From: Planctomycetota bacterium
GTDB lineage: Bacteria > Planctomycetota > Phycisphaerae > Phycisphaerales > Phycisphaeraceae
Assembly: GCA_021413865.1 (NCBI GenBank)
Contig: JAIOPN010000016.1
Coordinates: forward strand, 1 to 64,000
Direction: 5' to 3'
DNA length: 64,000 bases
The notes beneath the pieces were generated by a model, which had not been told where the DNA came from, made no database searches, and was given only the letters and a program-made list of their open reading frames with translations. Below, in pieces: positions 15,775 through 23,818 of this stretch. A program made the translations under genes and the position numbers. Positions within the stretch are counted from its first letter, which is position 1, and the number at the start of each line of letters is the position of its first letter.

Positions 15775-17363
15775 TCTATGTGATCGGCTCGGGACCGGCG
15801 GGCGTGGCGGCCTCACAGGCCCTGCTTAGGCAGGGGCTCGAGGTCACCATGCTCGACGCCGGTCTCGAACTGGAGCCCGATCACGAAGCCGCCGTCAAGG
15901 CGATGCGCTCCGTGTCGCCCACCGACTGGCACGGGGCGCACATGCGCCTGATGACCGGCCGCAACGACGCGACGCACAAGGGCATCCCGAAAAAACTCGT
16001 GTACGGCTCGGACTACCCGTACCGCGACGTCGGCCGTTTCATCAAGACCACCAGCAACAACGCCGACATGTCCGCCTCCCTGGCGCTGGGCGGCCTGAGC
16101 AACGTCTGGGGCTCGGCCGTCGCCCCCTACACGGCGCAGGACATCGCCGCCTGGCCCATCGGCGTCGAGGCGCTGGCGCCGCACTACCGCGCCCTCTTCG
16201 AGTGGATGCCCCTCTCCGCCTGGGAGGACGACCTCAAGCCCCTCCTCCCGCTCTACACCGACCGCCACCGCCCGCTCCGCATGAGCCGGCAGGCGACCGG
16301 CCTGCTGCACGACCTGAACACCTCCCGCGCGCGGCTGAACTCCGACGGCATCCAGTTCGGCGCCGCCCGCATCGCTGTCCGCGCCAATGAGCAGGGGGGC
16401 CAGCCCGGCTGCGCCTACTGCCGCCTCTGCCTGCACGGCTGCCCGTATGGACTGATCTACTCCAGCGCCTTCACCGTCCGCGAGATGGTGAAGAACCCGC
16501 TCTTCCACTACCACCCCAACGTGGTCGTGAACCGCCTGCGCGAAGAGGGCGGCACGGTCCGCATCGACGCGGTGTCTTTCGATAAGAGCGAGCCCGTCTC
16601 GTTCACCGCCGAGCGCGTCTATCTGGCCGCGGGGACGCTCTCCTCCACGAAGATCATCCTCGACTCGCTCGACGCGCACGAAAAGCCGGTGCGGTTCCTC
16701 GACAGCCAGTATTTCCTGCTCCCCCTGATCCGCTTCGCCCGCACCGCGGGGGTGACGCACGAGAAGCTGCACACGCTCGTCCAGCTCTTCATGGAGATCA
16801 ACGACCCGACCGTGAGCGCGAATCTCGTGCACCTGCAGATATACAGCTACAACGAGCTCTTCCTCCGCGCCATGCAGAACATGTTCGGGCCCTTCCGCTC
16901 GCTGATGTCGATCCCGGTCAACCAGATGGTGGGGAGGATGCTGCTCTGCCAGGGCTTCCTGCACTCGGACTGCTCCAAGCGTGTCCGCGCGACGCTCTCC
17001 AAACCCGGGCCGGACGGCAGGACGACGCTGCACCTGGAGGGCGAGGCGGGCATCTATGACCCACAGGCGACGGTCGATAAGGTGATCCGCAAGCTGCGGC
17101 GTCACATGTGGGCGATGAAGATGGTGCCCGCGTCGCCGATGCTGCACATGGCCTCGCCGGGTCGGAGTTTCCACGTCGGCGGATCGCTGCCCATGTCCGC
17201 CGAGCCGAAGGAGTTTCAGTCCGACGTGCTGGGCCGGCCCAAAGGGTTCGGCAGGGTGCACGTGGTTGACGCGAGCGTGCTGCCGAGCATCGCGGCGACG
17301 ACCATCACGCTGACCGTGATGGCCAACGCGCACCGCATCGCCAGCGCGCACGCGCAGGTGTGA
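15771..17363 (+). CDS. GMC-family FAD oxidoreductase with ferredoxin-like cysteine cluster
   Basis: Predicted FAD-dependent dehydrogenase acting on a sugar or alcohol. The 530-residue protein starts with the dinucleotide-binding motif GSGPAG (residues 6-11) followed by a conserved acidic strand end. It ends with the GMC C-terminal signature DASVLPSIAATTITLTVMAN. In the middle lies C214-x2-C217-x2-C220-x3-C224-P, a pattern suited to an iron-sulfur cluster. FAD-dependent glucose dehydrogenases of the GMC family hold a 3Fe-4S cluster at about this position, so electrons may leave to a membrane carrier instead of oxygen. No signal peptide precedes the FAD domain. Coupled by 4-nt overlaps to the GT4 before and the SDR gene after, it probably modifies a sugar of this glycan. 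Confidence 0.82.
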   Translation: MIYVIGSGPAGVAASQALLRQGLEVTMLDAGLELEPDHEAAVKAMRSVSPTDWHGAHMRLMTGRNDATHKGIPKKLVYGSDYPYRDVGRFIKTTSNNADMSASLALGGLSNVWGSAVAPYTAQDIAAWPIGVEALAPHYRALFEWMPLSAWEDDLKPLLPLYTDRHRPLRMSRQATGLLHDLNTSRARLNSDGIQFGAARIAVRANEQGGQPGCAYCRLCLHGCPYGLIYSSAFTVREMVKNPLFHYHPNVVVNRLREEGGTVRIDAVSFDKSEPVSFTAERVYLAAGTLSSTKIILDSLDAHEKPVRFLDSQYFLLPLIRFARTAGVTHEKLHTLVQLFMEINDPTVSANLVHLQIYSYNELFLRAMQNMFGPFRSLMSIPVNQMVGRMLLCQGFLHSDCSKRVRATLSKPGPDGRTTLHLEGEAGIYDPQATVDKVIRKLRRHMWAMKMVPASPMLHMASPGRSFHVGGSLPMSAEPKEFQSDVLGRPKGFGRVHVVDASVLPSIAATTITLTVMANAHRIASAHAQV

Positions 17364-17371
17364 GGAGTCCC

Positions 17372-18253
17372 GTGAGCCAGCAGCCCACGCCCCAGCCCCT
17401 CTGTGCGGTCACCGGCGCCAACGGCTACGTCGGCGGCGTAATCGTCAACGCCCTGCGTACCGCGGGGCGCCGCGTGCTTGCGCTGCAACGCCTGCGCGGC
17501 ACGGCGGCGGATGCCGACGCGCGCCGCTACTCGCTCACCGAGCCGATCGGGCCCGGGCTGCTCAGAGGCGTCGATGTGCTGGTGCACTGTGCATACGATT
17601 TCTCGTGCGTGGATCGGCCGGGGATCCGGTCATCAAATGTTGACGGGACGCTGCGGCTGTTCGAGGCGGCGCGGGCGGCGGGGGTGCGGCGGATCATCTT
17701 CATCTCATCGGTGAGCAGCTACGAGGGGTGCCGGTCGCTCTACGGCCGGGCGAAGCTGGAGGTGGAGCGCCGCTGCGGCGGGTTCGGCGCGGTGATCGTC
17801 CGGCCGGGCGTGGTCTATGGCCCCGGGGCGAGGGGCATGATGGGGTCGCTGTTGAAGGTGGTGGAGAAGCCGGTTGTGCCGATGGTGGGCTCGGGGCGTC
17901 AGCCGATGCTGATGGTTCACGAGGAGGACCTGGGCCGGGCGGTGGTGGCATTGGTGGAACGCGGGGAGGTGCCGGCGGGAAAGCCGATCTTCATGGCGGG
18001 GCGGCGGCGGTGGACGCTGCGTGAGCTGATGGAGATGGCGGCCGCGGCGCGCGGGCGGCGTGTGGTGTTCGTGCCGGTGCCGTGGCGGCTGATCTGGCTG
18101 GCGTTGAAGGCCGCCGAGGCCGTGGGCCTGCGCCCGCGCACGCGGAGTGACAGCCTTGTGGGGTTGGTGTTCCCCGATCCTTCGCCCGATTTTTCGACGA
18201 CGGACACGCTGGGGCTTTCCTTCCGCGAGTTGGATGCGTCGGCGCTGAGGTGA
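17372..18253 (+). CDS. NAD-dependent epimerase/dehydratase (extended SDR)
   Basis: Nucleotide-sugar or sugar-modifying short-chain dehydrogenase. The 293-residue protein has the NAD(P)-binding TGANGYVG motif near the N-terminus, VHCAYDFS, the catalytic series ISSVSS then YGRAK (Tyr and Lys of YxxxK) and the VRPGVVYGPGARGMM region. I prefer GTG 17372 because AGGAG (17363-17367) lies just upstream; GTG 17360 overlaps the oxidoreductase stop. It follows the GMC oxidoreductase directly, so oxidation and re-reduction of the same sugar (an epimerisation in two steps) is an attractive but untested idea. A dispersed repeat begins 6 nt after its stop. Confidence 0.85.
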   Translation: MSQQPTPQPLCAVTGANGYVGGVIVNALRTAGRRVLALQRLRGTAADADARRYSLTEPIGPGLLRGVDVLVHCAYDFSCVDRPGIRSSNVDGTLRLFEAARAAGVRRIIFISSVSSYEGCRSLYGRAKLEVERRCGGFGAVIVRPGVVYGPGARGMMGSLLKVVEKPVVPMVGSGRQPMLMVHEEDLGRAVVALVERGEVPAGKPIFMAGRRRWTLRELMEMAAAARGRRVVFVPVPWRLIWLALKAAEAVGLRPRTRSDSLVGLVFPDPSPDFSTTDTLGLSFRELDASALR

Positions 18254-18258
18254 AGCGG

Positions 18259-18348
18259 GGTGCCACTGGTCGATGTGCTCATCGACCAGTGCGTTCAAAC
18301 GTGTCCCCGGAGGCACTGGTCAAGCGAGTACGCCTGACCAGTGGCACC
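18259..18348. repeat. Dispersed palindromic repeat, GTGCCACTGGTC family, copy 1
   Basis: GGTGCCACTGGTC (18259-18271) is repeated inverted at 18336-18348. Inside are two further inverted CACTGGTC units, so the element can fold as two adjoining hairpins or one long one. Its reverse complement matches 36270-36359 over about 90 nt at roughly 80% by eye. It lies between the SDR gene and the GT-C-like gene, followed by GCCACCCTACGCG. Confidence 0.8.
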
Positions 18349-18400
18349 CATGCCACCCTACGCGTTTCCCGCTCCGGCACGCACGCCGATTCTGACGATA

Positions 18401-19819
18401 ATGACCCCCATGCACACGGTCCCACCCCCGCCCAAGGACCACAGAAAAAACGACAGCCACCGGCGTTATTTCTGGTTCGCCCTGGCGGCGGTCGCGGTGG
18501 TCACGCTGGCGTTCTGGGCCTTCTCCTTCAGGTTCCTCGGCACGTTCATCCACGGGTCCGACGGCCAGCTCTACTACGCCCAGGTCCGCTCGCTGGTCAT
18601 CGACCACGACCTGGATTTCAACAACGAGATGACCGAGCTGTCGCCGCATCTGGAAAACTACAAGGAGGGCGTGCCCCGCGCCGCCAACGGGCGCGTCGCC
18701 AACCGGCACACATTCGGCTGGGCGCTGGTGATGCTCCTCCCCTTCGAGATGATCCACCTGCTGGTCAAGCTGGCGGGCGGCAACGCCAGCGGCTACTCAT
18801 GGCCGTACGAGGTGGTCTTCTCACTCTGGCAGGCATCGCTCTGCGTCTTCGGCATGGCGATGGCCGCCCGGGCGACGATCCGGCTCACCGGGCGCACCGC
18901 CGCGGCGCTGGCGTTTGTCACGACGTTCCTCGCCTCCAACGTCCTCTATTACGCCGCCGTCATGCCGATCATGACGCACGGCTCGAGCTGCGCGGTGGTC
19001 GGCCTGCTGCTCTATTGCGGCGTGCGGCTCTACGAAGACGTGCGGCGCTGGCTCTTCTGGGGGCTTTCGGCGGGGCTGGTCTTCCTGCTTGTGCTCCTGA
19101 GGCCGACCAACATCGTGCTCGCCGGCGTGCTCATGCCCGCGGTCTGGACGCTCTGGAACGGCGACCCGGCGAAGCTGGGCATCCCCGCGGGCAAGTCCAC
19201 CGGGTGGGGGCTGCGCTGGGTGGTCCCGCGCTTCGGTCTCGTGGTGCTCGCGGTGGGGCTGGCGGTCGGGCTGCAAATCCTTGTCTGGCGCGCGAGCATG
19301 GGCTACTGGACCATGAACCCCTACGCCGAGCACGGCGAGACGATGGACCTGCTCTCGCCGGCGCTGCCGCAGGTGCTCATCTCGACCAACAACGGGGCGT
19401 GGTACTTCCACCCGTTCTACATGATTGGTTTCGCCGGGTTGATCTGGGGCACGGTCAAGGGGTTCAGGCCCGGGCGCGTCTTCTGGTCCTGGCTGCTGAC
19501 GGGCTATGTGCTCCACATCTACATCCATTCCTGCTGGTTCGCGCCGACCTTCGGCGATGCGTTCGGCCACCGGCTCTTCGCGGACTCCAGCCCCTTGATG
19601 CTCGCCGGCTCGGCGCTGCTGTATTACCGCGTTCGCTCCACGGTCGGCCGTGGCGTGATCGCCGGCACGTTCGCCGTGCTCGTCGCGTGGAACCTGCTGC
19701 TGACGCTCTCGGCGGCGACGTTCAACCTCAGCACCACCGACATCCCGCGCCCACCGTCGGTGGTCATCGACGCGCAGATCAAGACGATCAAGTATTTCGT
19801 CCACAAGATCGGATTATGA
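18401..19819 (+). CDS. Polytopic membrane protein, GT-C glycosyltransferase-like
   Basis: The 472-residue protein has a short basic cytoplasmic start (KDHRKNDSHRR), one hydrophobic helix, then an extracytoplasmic loop with FIHGSDGQLYYAQVRSLVID, the acidic first-loop arrangement typical of GT-C enzymes that use polyprenyl-phosphate sugars. About ten more hydrophobic segments follow. I did not recognise a closer family. The start at ATG 18401 is chosen because the upstream in-frame ATG at 18341 lies inside the dispersed repeat; ATG 18410 is also possible. It could add a decorating sugar on the periplasmic side. The family call is an inference from topology. Confidence 0.7.
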   Translation: MTPMHTVPPPPKDHRKNDSHRRYFWFALAAVAVVTLAFWAFSFRFLGTFIHGSDGQLYYAQVRSLVIDHDLDFNNEMTELSPHLENYKEGVPRAANGRVANRHTFGWALVMLLPFEMIHLLVKLAGGNASGYSWPYEVVFSLWQASLCVFGMAMAARATIRLTGRTAAALAFVTTFLASNVLYYAAVMPIMTHGSSCAVVGLLLYCGVRLYEDVRRWLFWGLSAGLVFLLVLLRPTNIVLAGVLMPAVWTLWNGDPAKLGIPAGKSTGWGLRWVVPRFGLVVLAVGLAVGLQILVWRASMGYWTMNPYAEHGETMDLLSPALPQVLISTNNGAWYFHPFYMIGFAGLIWGTVKGFRPGRVFWSWLLTGYVLHIYIHSCWFAPTFGDAFGHRLFADSSPLMLAGSALLYYRVRSTVGRGVIAGTFAVLVAWNLLLTLSAATFNLSTTDIPRPPSVVIDAQIKTIKYFVHKIGL

Positions 19820-19828
19820 GCGCCGCCG

Positions 19829-19852
19829 CTCCCTTTCCCGGGGGAGAGGGGG
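19829..19852. repeat. CCCTCTCCC-type palindrome
   Basis: CTCCCTTTCCC and GGGGGAGAGGG form a hairpin between the convergent ends of the GT-C-like gene and the CLC gene, where it may also terminate transcription. Confidence 0.55.
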
Positions 19853-19862
19853 TCGCAACCTC

Positions 19863-21248
19863 TCACTTGCGGGGTTTCCCGCGCAGGAGCGACGTGATCC
19901 AGGGCCTCTGCTCGCGCGCCGAGTGCAGCGTCGCCTCCGGGCCGGGCGTGGGGGTTTCGGGCTTGGGGGTGCCGATGCGCTGCGAGAGATAGACGCCCGA
20001 GTGGCCGCTGAAGAGGTAGGCCACGAACGAGGCGACTGCGAAATAGACCGCGTTCTGCGGCCCGAACAGCTCGACGGCCATGATCGTGCTGGCCAGCGGG
20101 GTGTTGGTCGCCCCGGCGAAGACGGCCGTGAACCCCAGTGCCGCGAAGAGATCGACCGGGGCGTGGAACAGCCACGCGAGCGTGTTGCCCAGCGTCGCGC
20201 CGATGAAAAAGAGCGGCGTGACCTCGCCCCCCTTGAAGCCGGCGCCCAGTGTGATCGCGGTGAAGAGCAGCTTCCACCACCAACTCCAAGGGTACGCGCC
20301 GCCCTCGATGAACGCGGAGCTGATGGAGACGCCGCCCAGCTCGGGGGAGACGTTTCCCAGGCCCAGGTAGTCGCGCGTGCCCAGCAGGTGGACCAGGGCG
20401 ATGATGAAGAGGCCGCCGACCACGGGGTGGAGGATGGCCGGGCGGATGAGGCGGGTGAAGAGCCGGTGGAGCGAGTGCGTGAGCTCGGAGAAGAGCAGGC
20501 TCACCAGGCCGAACAGCGCCGCGGCGAGCACGACCTTGAGCATGAGTGGCCAGTGCAGGTGGGCGAGCGTGCCGACCTGGGTCGGGTCGGTGACGAGGGC
20601 GAGGTGGAAGGTGTCGTGCTGGATGCGCCAGATGGAACAGGTCCAGTCGGCGAGGATGGCGGCGATGAGGCAAGGGATGACCGCGGCGTAGCTCATCTGG
20701 CCGATGGCCAAGACCTCCATGGCGAAGATCGCGCCGGCCAGGGGCGTGCCGAACACACCGGCGAACCCCGCGGCCACGCCGGTCATCAGCAGCGTGCGGG
20801 TATCGACCTTGCCCATCCACTTGAAGAAGCGATGGAGCAGGCGGGCGTAACCCCCGGCGATGCTCCCGCCCATCTGCACGGCCGTGCCCTCACGGCCGGC
20901 GGAGCCGCCGAAGAGGTGCGTCACCAGCGTGGCGATCAGGATGAGCGGGGCCATGCGCACGGGCACCCCGCCGCCGGGCTGGTGGATCTCATCGACGATC
21001 AGGTTGTTGCCCCGGTCCATCCCCTTGCCCAGCCGGTGGTAGAGCCACACGACCGGCACCCCCGCGATCGGCAGGAGGTAGAGCAGCCAGGGGTACGACA
21101 GGCGTGTGTTGGTGACCTTGTCGAGCGACCAGATGAAGATCGCGCAGGCCGACCCGACGGCTAGGCCGACGGGCGTGGAGATCAGGGCCCACTTCAGGAC
21201 GTACCCGCTGTGGGAGATGTGTTCACGCGGGTTCCAGCGGAAAGGCAT
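19863..21248 (-). CDS. CLC-family ion channel/antiporter, possibly fluoride-type (CLC-F)
   Basis: Integral membrane halide transporter of 461 residues with the CLC fold pattern of about 16 to 18 hydrophobic helices. The conserved GREGP motif appears as GGSAGREGTAVQMGG, the second as GAGFKGGEVTPLFFIGATLG. The N-terminal GSGIP selectivity motif is absent; RGNNLIVDEIH stands in its place. From memory, RGNN and GREGT are features of the fluoride/proton antiporter clade, so fluoride export is a better guess than chloride transport. No fluoride riboswitch is visible in the 155-nt upstream gap, which holds a palindromic repeat instead. GGAG lies about 8 nt before the start. Confidence 0.85.
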   Translation of the reverse strand: MPFRWNPREHISHSGYVLKWALISTPVGLAVGSACAIFIWSLDKVTNTRLSYPWLLYLLPIAGVPVVWLYHRLGKGMDRGNNLIVDEIHQPGGGVPVRMAPLILIATLVTHLFGGSAGREGTAVQMGGSIAGGYARLLHRFFKWMGKVDTRTLLMTGVAAGFAGVFGTPLAGAIFAMEVLAIGQMSYAAVIPCLIAAILADWTCSIWRIQHDTFHLALVTDPTQVGTLAHLHWPLMLKVVLAAALFGLVSLLFSELTHSLHRLFTRLIRPAILHPVVGGLFIIALVHLLGTRDYLGLGNVSPELGGVSISSAFIEGGAYPWSWWWKLLFTAITLGAGFKGGEVTPLFFIGATLGNTLAWLFHAPVDLFAALGFTAVFAGATNTPLASTIMAVELFGPQNAVYFAVASFVAYLFSGHSGVYLSQRIGTPKPETPTPGPEATLHSAREQRPWITSLLRGKPRK

Positions 21249-21280
21249 CGCATCGTCTCCAGTTTCTTGACTCCCTTTGC

Positions 21281-21368
21281 GTAGGGTGGTGCTGAGTCTT
21301 CGAAGCCCACCACTCTTTGGCGCACACAGATGCAGATGGTGGGCTTCGAAGACTCAGCACCACCCTAC
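21281..21368. repeat. Perfect 32-bp inverted repeat with 24-nt spacer
   Basis: The arm 21281-21312 (starting GTAGGGTGGTGCTGAG) is exactly inverted at 21337-21368. The element is 88 bp, lies between two same-strand genes and would form a very stable hairpin in RNA. The segment GAGTCTTCGAAGCCC resembles GAGTCTTCGATGCCCC in the repeats at 38715 and 51191, so it is probably a diverged member of that family. Confidence 0.85.
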
Positions 21369-21403
21369 CTGCCGCCCGCTCCGCCTCTCCCGGCGAAAGC
21401 GGC

Positions 21404-22255
21404 TCACCCGTACGGCCCCGTGGGGTGCTTGCCCAGCACACGCAGCAGCCGCTCGCTCGCCCCCTCGAGCAGGTAGTCCGGGATGTGGTAGTTGAGGAAC
21501 GGGTAAAACCGGCTCGACACCCAGCGCCGGCAGTAGGCGTTCTGGAGCAGGTAGCGGCGCGAGTCGTTCTTGATCGGCGTGCCGCGGTGCCAGCACTGGC
21601 CGTTGTGCAGGTAGATGTCGCCCGCCTTGCAGAGGATCGTGTCCGGCCCGCGCCCCTCGAAGGTGGGGTTGTACTTGTCGTTGGGGTTGCGGCCCGAGTA
21701 GTGGCTGCCGCGCACGAACTGCGTCGGGCCGTCGTCCAGCGTGTTCAGGTCCGTCAGCGGCATCTGCACCGTCATCCGCATCACGGGCAGCCTGTACCGC
21801 GGGTCGTGCCGCTCCATCCCCTCGGGGCAGGGCACCTCGGGCAGCGGGTCGGCGTCGTCCACGTGGAAGGTGTCGATCGACTCCCCCTTGACGTTCCGCA
21901 CCGCGTTCTGCGCCATGAGGTGGCACTGCGCGCCCAGGATCGCCTCCGCCAGGCCGATGATCGGCTCACGCACGAGCAGGTCGCGGAAGACCTTGTCAGT
22001 CTCGAACAGCCGGGTGGTGATCCACGAGCCGTACTGGTTCCGCGTGTCGATGTAATAAGGATTGTCGGACACGAAGTCGATGCCGCGCTTCAGGGCGTCC
22101 GTCTCGGTGGGCGTGAGGATGTCGGGGATCACCACGTAACCGTCGCGCAGGAAGTCGTCGATGATGCGCTGCGTCTCTTCCTTGCCGAAGGGCTCGGCGG
22201 GGCGGAACTGTCGCTTCGCGGCGGCGGGCGCGGCGGGCGTGCGGGTCGCGGTCAT
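21404..22255 (-). CDS. Phytanoyl-CoA dioxygenase (PhyH) family protein
   Basis: Predicted Fe(II)/2-oxoglutarate-dependent oxygenase of 283 residues. The iron ligands are likely HVD (in SIDTFHVDDADPLPEV) and the distal His of QCWHRGTPIKNDSRR, whose Arg would bind 2-oxoglutarate. LRDGYVVIPDILTPTE is the usual opening. The ATG at 22255 has GGAG 7 nt upstream and a TACAAT hexamer at 22285-22290, giving a leader of roughly 22-25 nt. Planctomycetes carry many such genes with mostly unknown substrates, so no substrate is offered. Confidence 0.88.
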   Translation of the reverse strand: MTATRTPAAPAAAKRQFRPAEPFGKEETQRIIDDFLRDGYVVIPDILTPTETDALKRGIDFVSDNPYYIDTRNQYGSWITTRLFETDKVFRDLLVREPIIGLAEAILGAQCHLMAQNAVRNVKGESIDTFHVDDADPLPEVPCPEGMERHDPRYRLPVMRMTVQMPLTDLNTLDDGPTQFVRGSHYSGRNPNDKYNPTFEGRGPDTILCKAGDIYLHNGQCWHRGTPIKNDSRRYLLQNAYCRRWVSSRFYPFLNYHIPDYLLEGASERLLRVLGKHPTGPYG

Positions 22256-22323
22256 GGCGTGGCTCCGGGCGGGTGCGGGAGCGGATTGTACCCGCGCCAA
22301 AACCGGCGGGAGAGCCGCCGTTA

Positions 22324-23760
22324 TTACTTGCCCTTCGGCCTTCGCCGCGGCTTCTTCTCCGCACGGCTCGGCCGCCTGGTGCTCTTGTCGTCGTCCTTGC
22401 CCGGGGTCTTCTCCCGGCCGCGGATGATCAGCTTGATCGGCACCTCGGGGTAGGGCAGCTCCTCGCGGAAGCGGTTGATGAGGAACCGCTGGTAGCCGTT
22501 GTCGAACATGCTCGGGTCGTTGACGAAGAGGCCGACCGTGGGCGGGAAGACGCCCAGCTGCGTCGTGTAATAAATCTTGGGCCTGCGGCCGATGCCCGAG
22601 ACCGGCGCCTTCTCCGCGAGGATCGCCTCCATCACGCGGTTCAACTCGCCGGTGGTGACGCGCTGGCCCGCCTGGTCGTAGAGGGTCAGCGCGGTCTGGA
22701 TCAGCTCGATCACGCCCTCACCCTTGGAGGCGCTGATGAACGCCACCGGGGCGAAGTCCAGCCCGCGCATCTGCTTGTCGAGGTACTCGATGTATTCCTC
22801 TTGGGTGGTCTTCTGCTCGGCCAGGTCCCACTTGTTCACCACCAGCACCACGGGCTTGAAGTGCCGCTGCACCTCCATCGCCAGTTGGTGATCGACCTGG
22901 CTCACGGGCACGGTCGCGTCGAGCATGAAGATCACCACGTCCGCCCGGCGGACGGAGCGCAGGGCGCGGTGGTGGCTGTAGTACTCGATGTCGCCGTCCA
23001 GGCTCTTGGTCTTGCGGACGCCGGCGGTGTCGATGGCGGTGAAGAGCTTGCCGTCCATCTCGAAGCGGACGTCCACCGAGTCGCGCGTCGTGCCCTCGAG
23101 CTCGTTCACGATGACGCGCGGCTCGCCCGCCAGGGAGTTGACCAGCGAGCTCTTGCCGGCGTTGCGCTTGCCGACGATCGCCAGCAGCATGCCGGTCGGC
23201 TCGGGCTCGGCGGAGGGGGGCAGCCGGTCCCAGTCGATCGCGGCGCGGATGCGGTCCATCAGCTCGATCTTGTTGTGCCCCGTAGTCGCCGAGATCAGCA
23301 CCGGGTCGCCGAAGCCCAGCTCGGCGGCCTCGTAGGCGCCCGACTCGTGTGACGAGCCGTCCACCTTGTTGGCGACGAGGATGACGGGGACTTTTTTCCG
23401 CTTGCCCGTGCTGGTGCGGAGCATGGTCGCCGTGCGCCGGTCCAGCGAGACGATGCCGGACTGCGCGTCGATGACGAAGAGGATGGCGTCCGCCTGGGCG
23501 ATGGCGTAGGCGATCTGCTGCTCGACGTCCTCGGTGAGGTTCTGCGTGTCCTCGATGCCGTACCCGCCGGTGTCGATCACCTCGATGACGCGGATCGGGT
23601 CGCCGCGCGTCTCGGGCGGCAGCTCGACCGTGGTGGCCACGCGGTCGCGCGTCACCCCGGCGGTGGGGTCAACGATGCTGATCAGCCGACCGGCCAGGAG
23701 GTTAAGAAGGCTGGACTTGCCGACGTTGGGTCGGCCGACAATGACAACTTTGGGGATCAT
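22324..23760 (-). CDS. der: Ribosome-assembly GTPase Der (EngA)
   Basis: Essential double GTPase needed for maturation of the 50S subunit. The 478-residue protein has two tandem G domains, the first with GRPNVGKSS (from residue 9), DPTAGVTRD and DTGGYG, the second with GKRNAGKSS, ELEGTTRDSVD and DTAG followed by NKWD. A KH-like domain (PPTVGLFVNDPSMFDNGYQR) and a basic tail of Lys/Arg-rich residues end it. A TACACT hexamer lies 10 nt before the start. It follows tsaB by 58 nt on the same strand. Confidence 0.97.
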   Translation of the reverse strand: MIPKVVIVGRPNVGKSSLLNLLAGRLISIVDPTAGVTRDRVATTVELPPETRGDPIRVIEVIDTGGYGIEDTQNLTEDVEQQIAYAIAQADAILFVIDAQSGIVSLDRRTATMLRTSTGKRKKVPVILVANKVDGSSHESGAYEAAELGFGDPVLISATTGHNKIELMDRIRAAIDWDRLPPSAEPEPTGMLLAIVGKRNAGKSSLVNSLAGEPRVIVNELEGTTRDSVDVRFEMDGKLFTAIDTAGVRKTKSLDGDIEYYSHHRALRSVRRADVVIFMLDATVPVSQVDHQLAMEVQRHFKPVVLVVNKWDLAEQKTTQEEYIEYLDKQMRGLDFAPVAFISASKGEGVIELIQTALTLYDQAGQRVTTGELNRVMEAILAEKAPVSGIGRRPKIYYTTQLGVFPPTVGLFVNDPSMFDNGYQRFLINRFREELPYPEVPIKLIIRGREKTPGKDDDKSTRRPSRAEKKPRRRPKGK

Positions 23761-23818
23761 GGATACCCAGAGTGTAGGCGATCCGCGTGTTTGATGGGTT
23801 TTCGGCGGTAAGAGGGCG

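Noticed and set aside
18250-18410. Longer starts for the GT-C-like protein inside the repeat
   Set aside because: The upstream in-frame ATG at 18341 is part of the palindromic element and encodes a Pro-rich stretch unlike a membrane-protein N-terminus.
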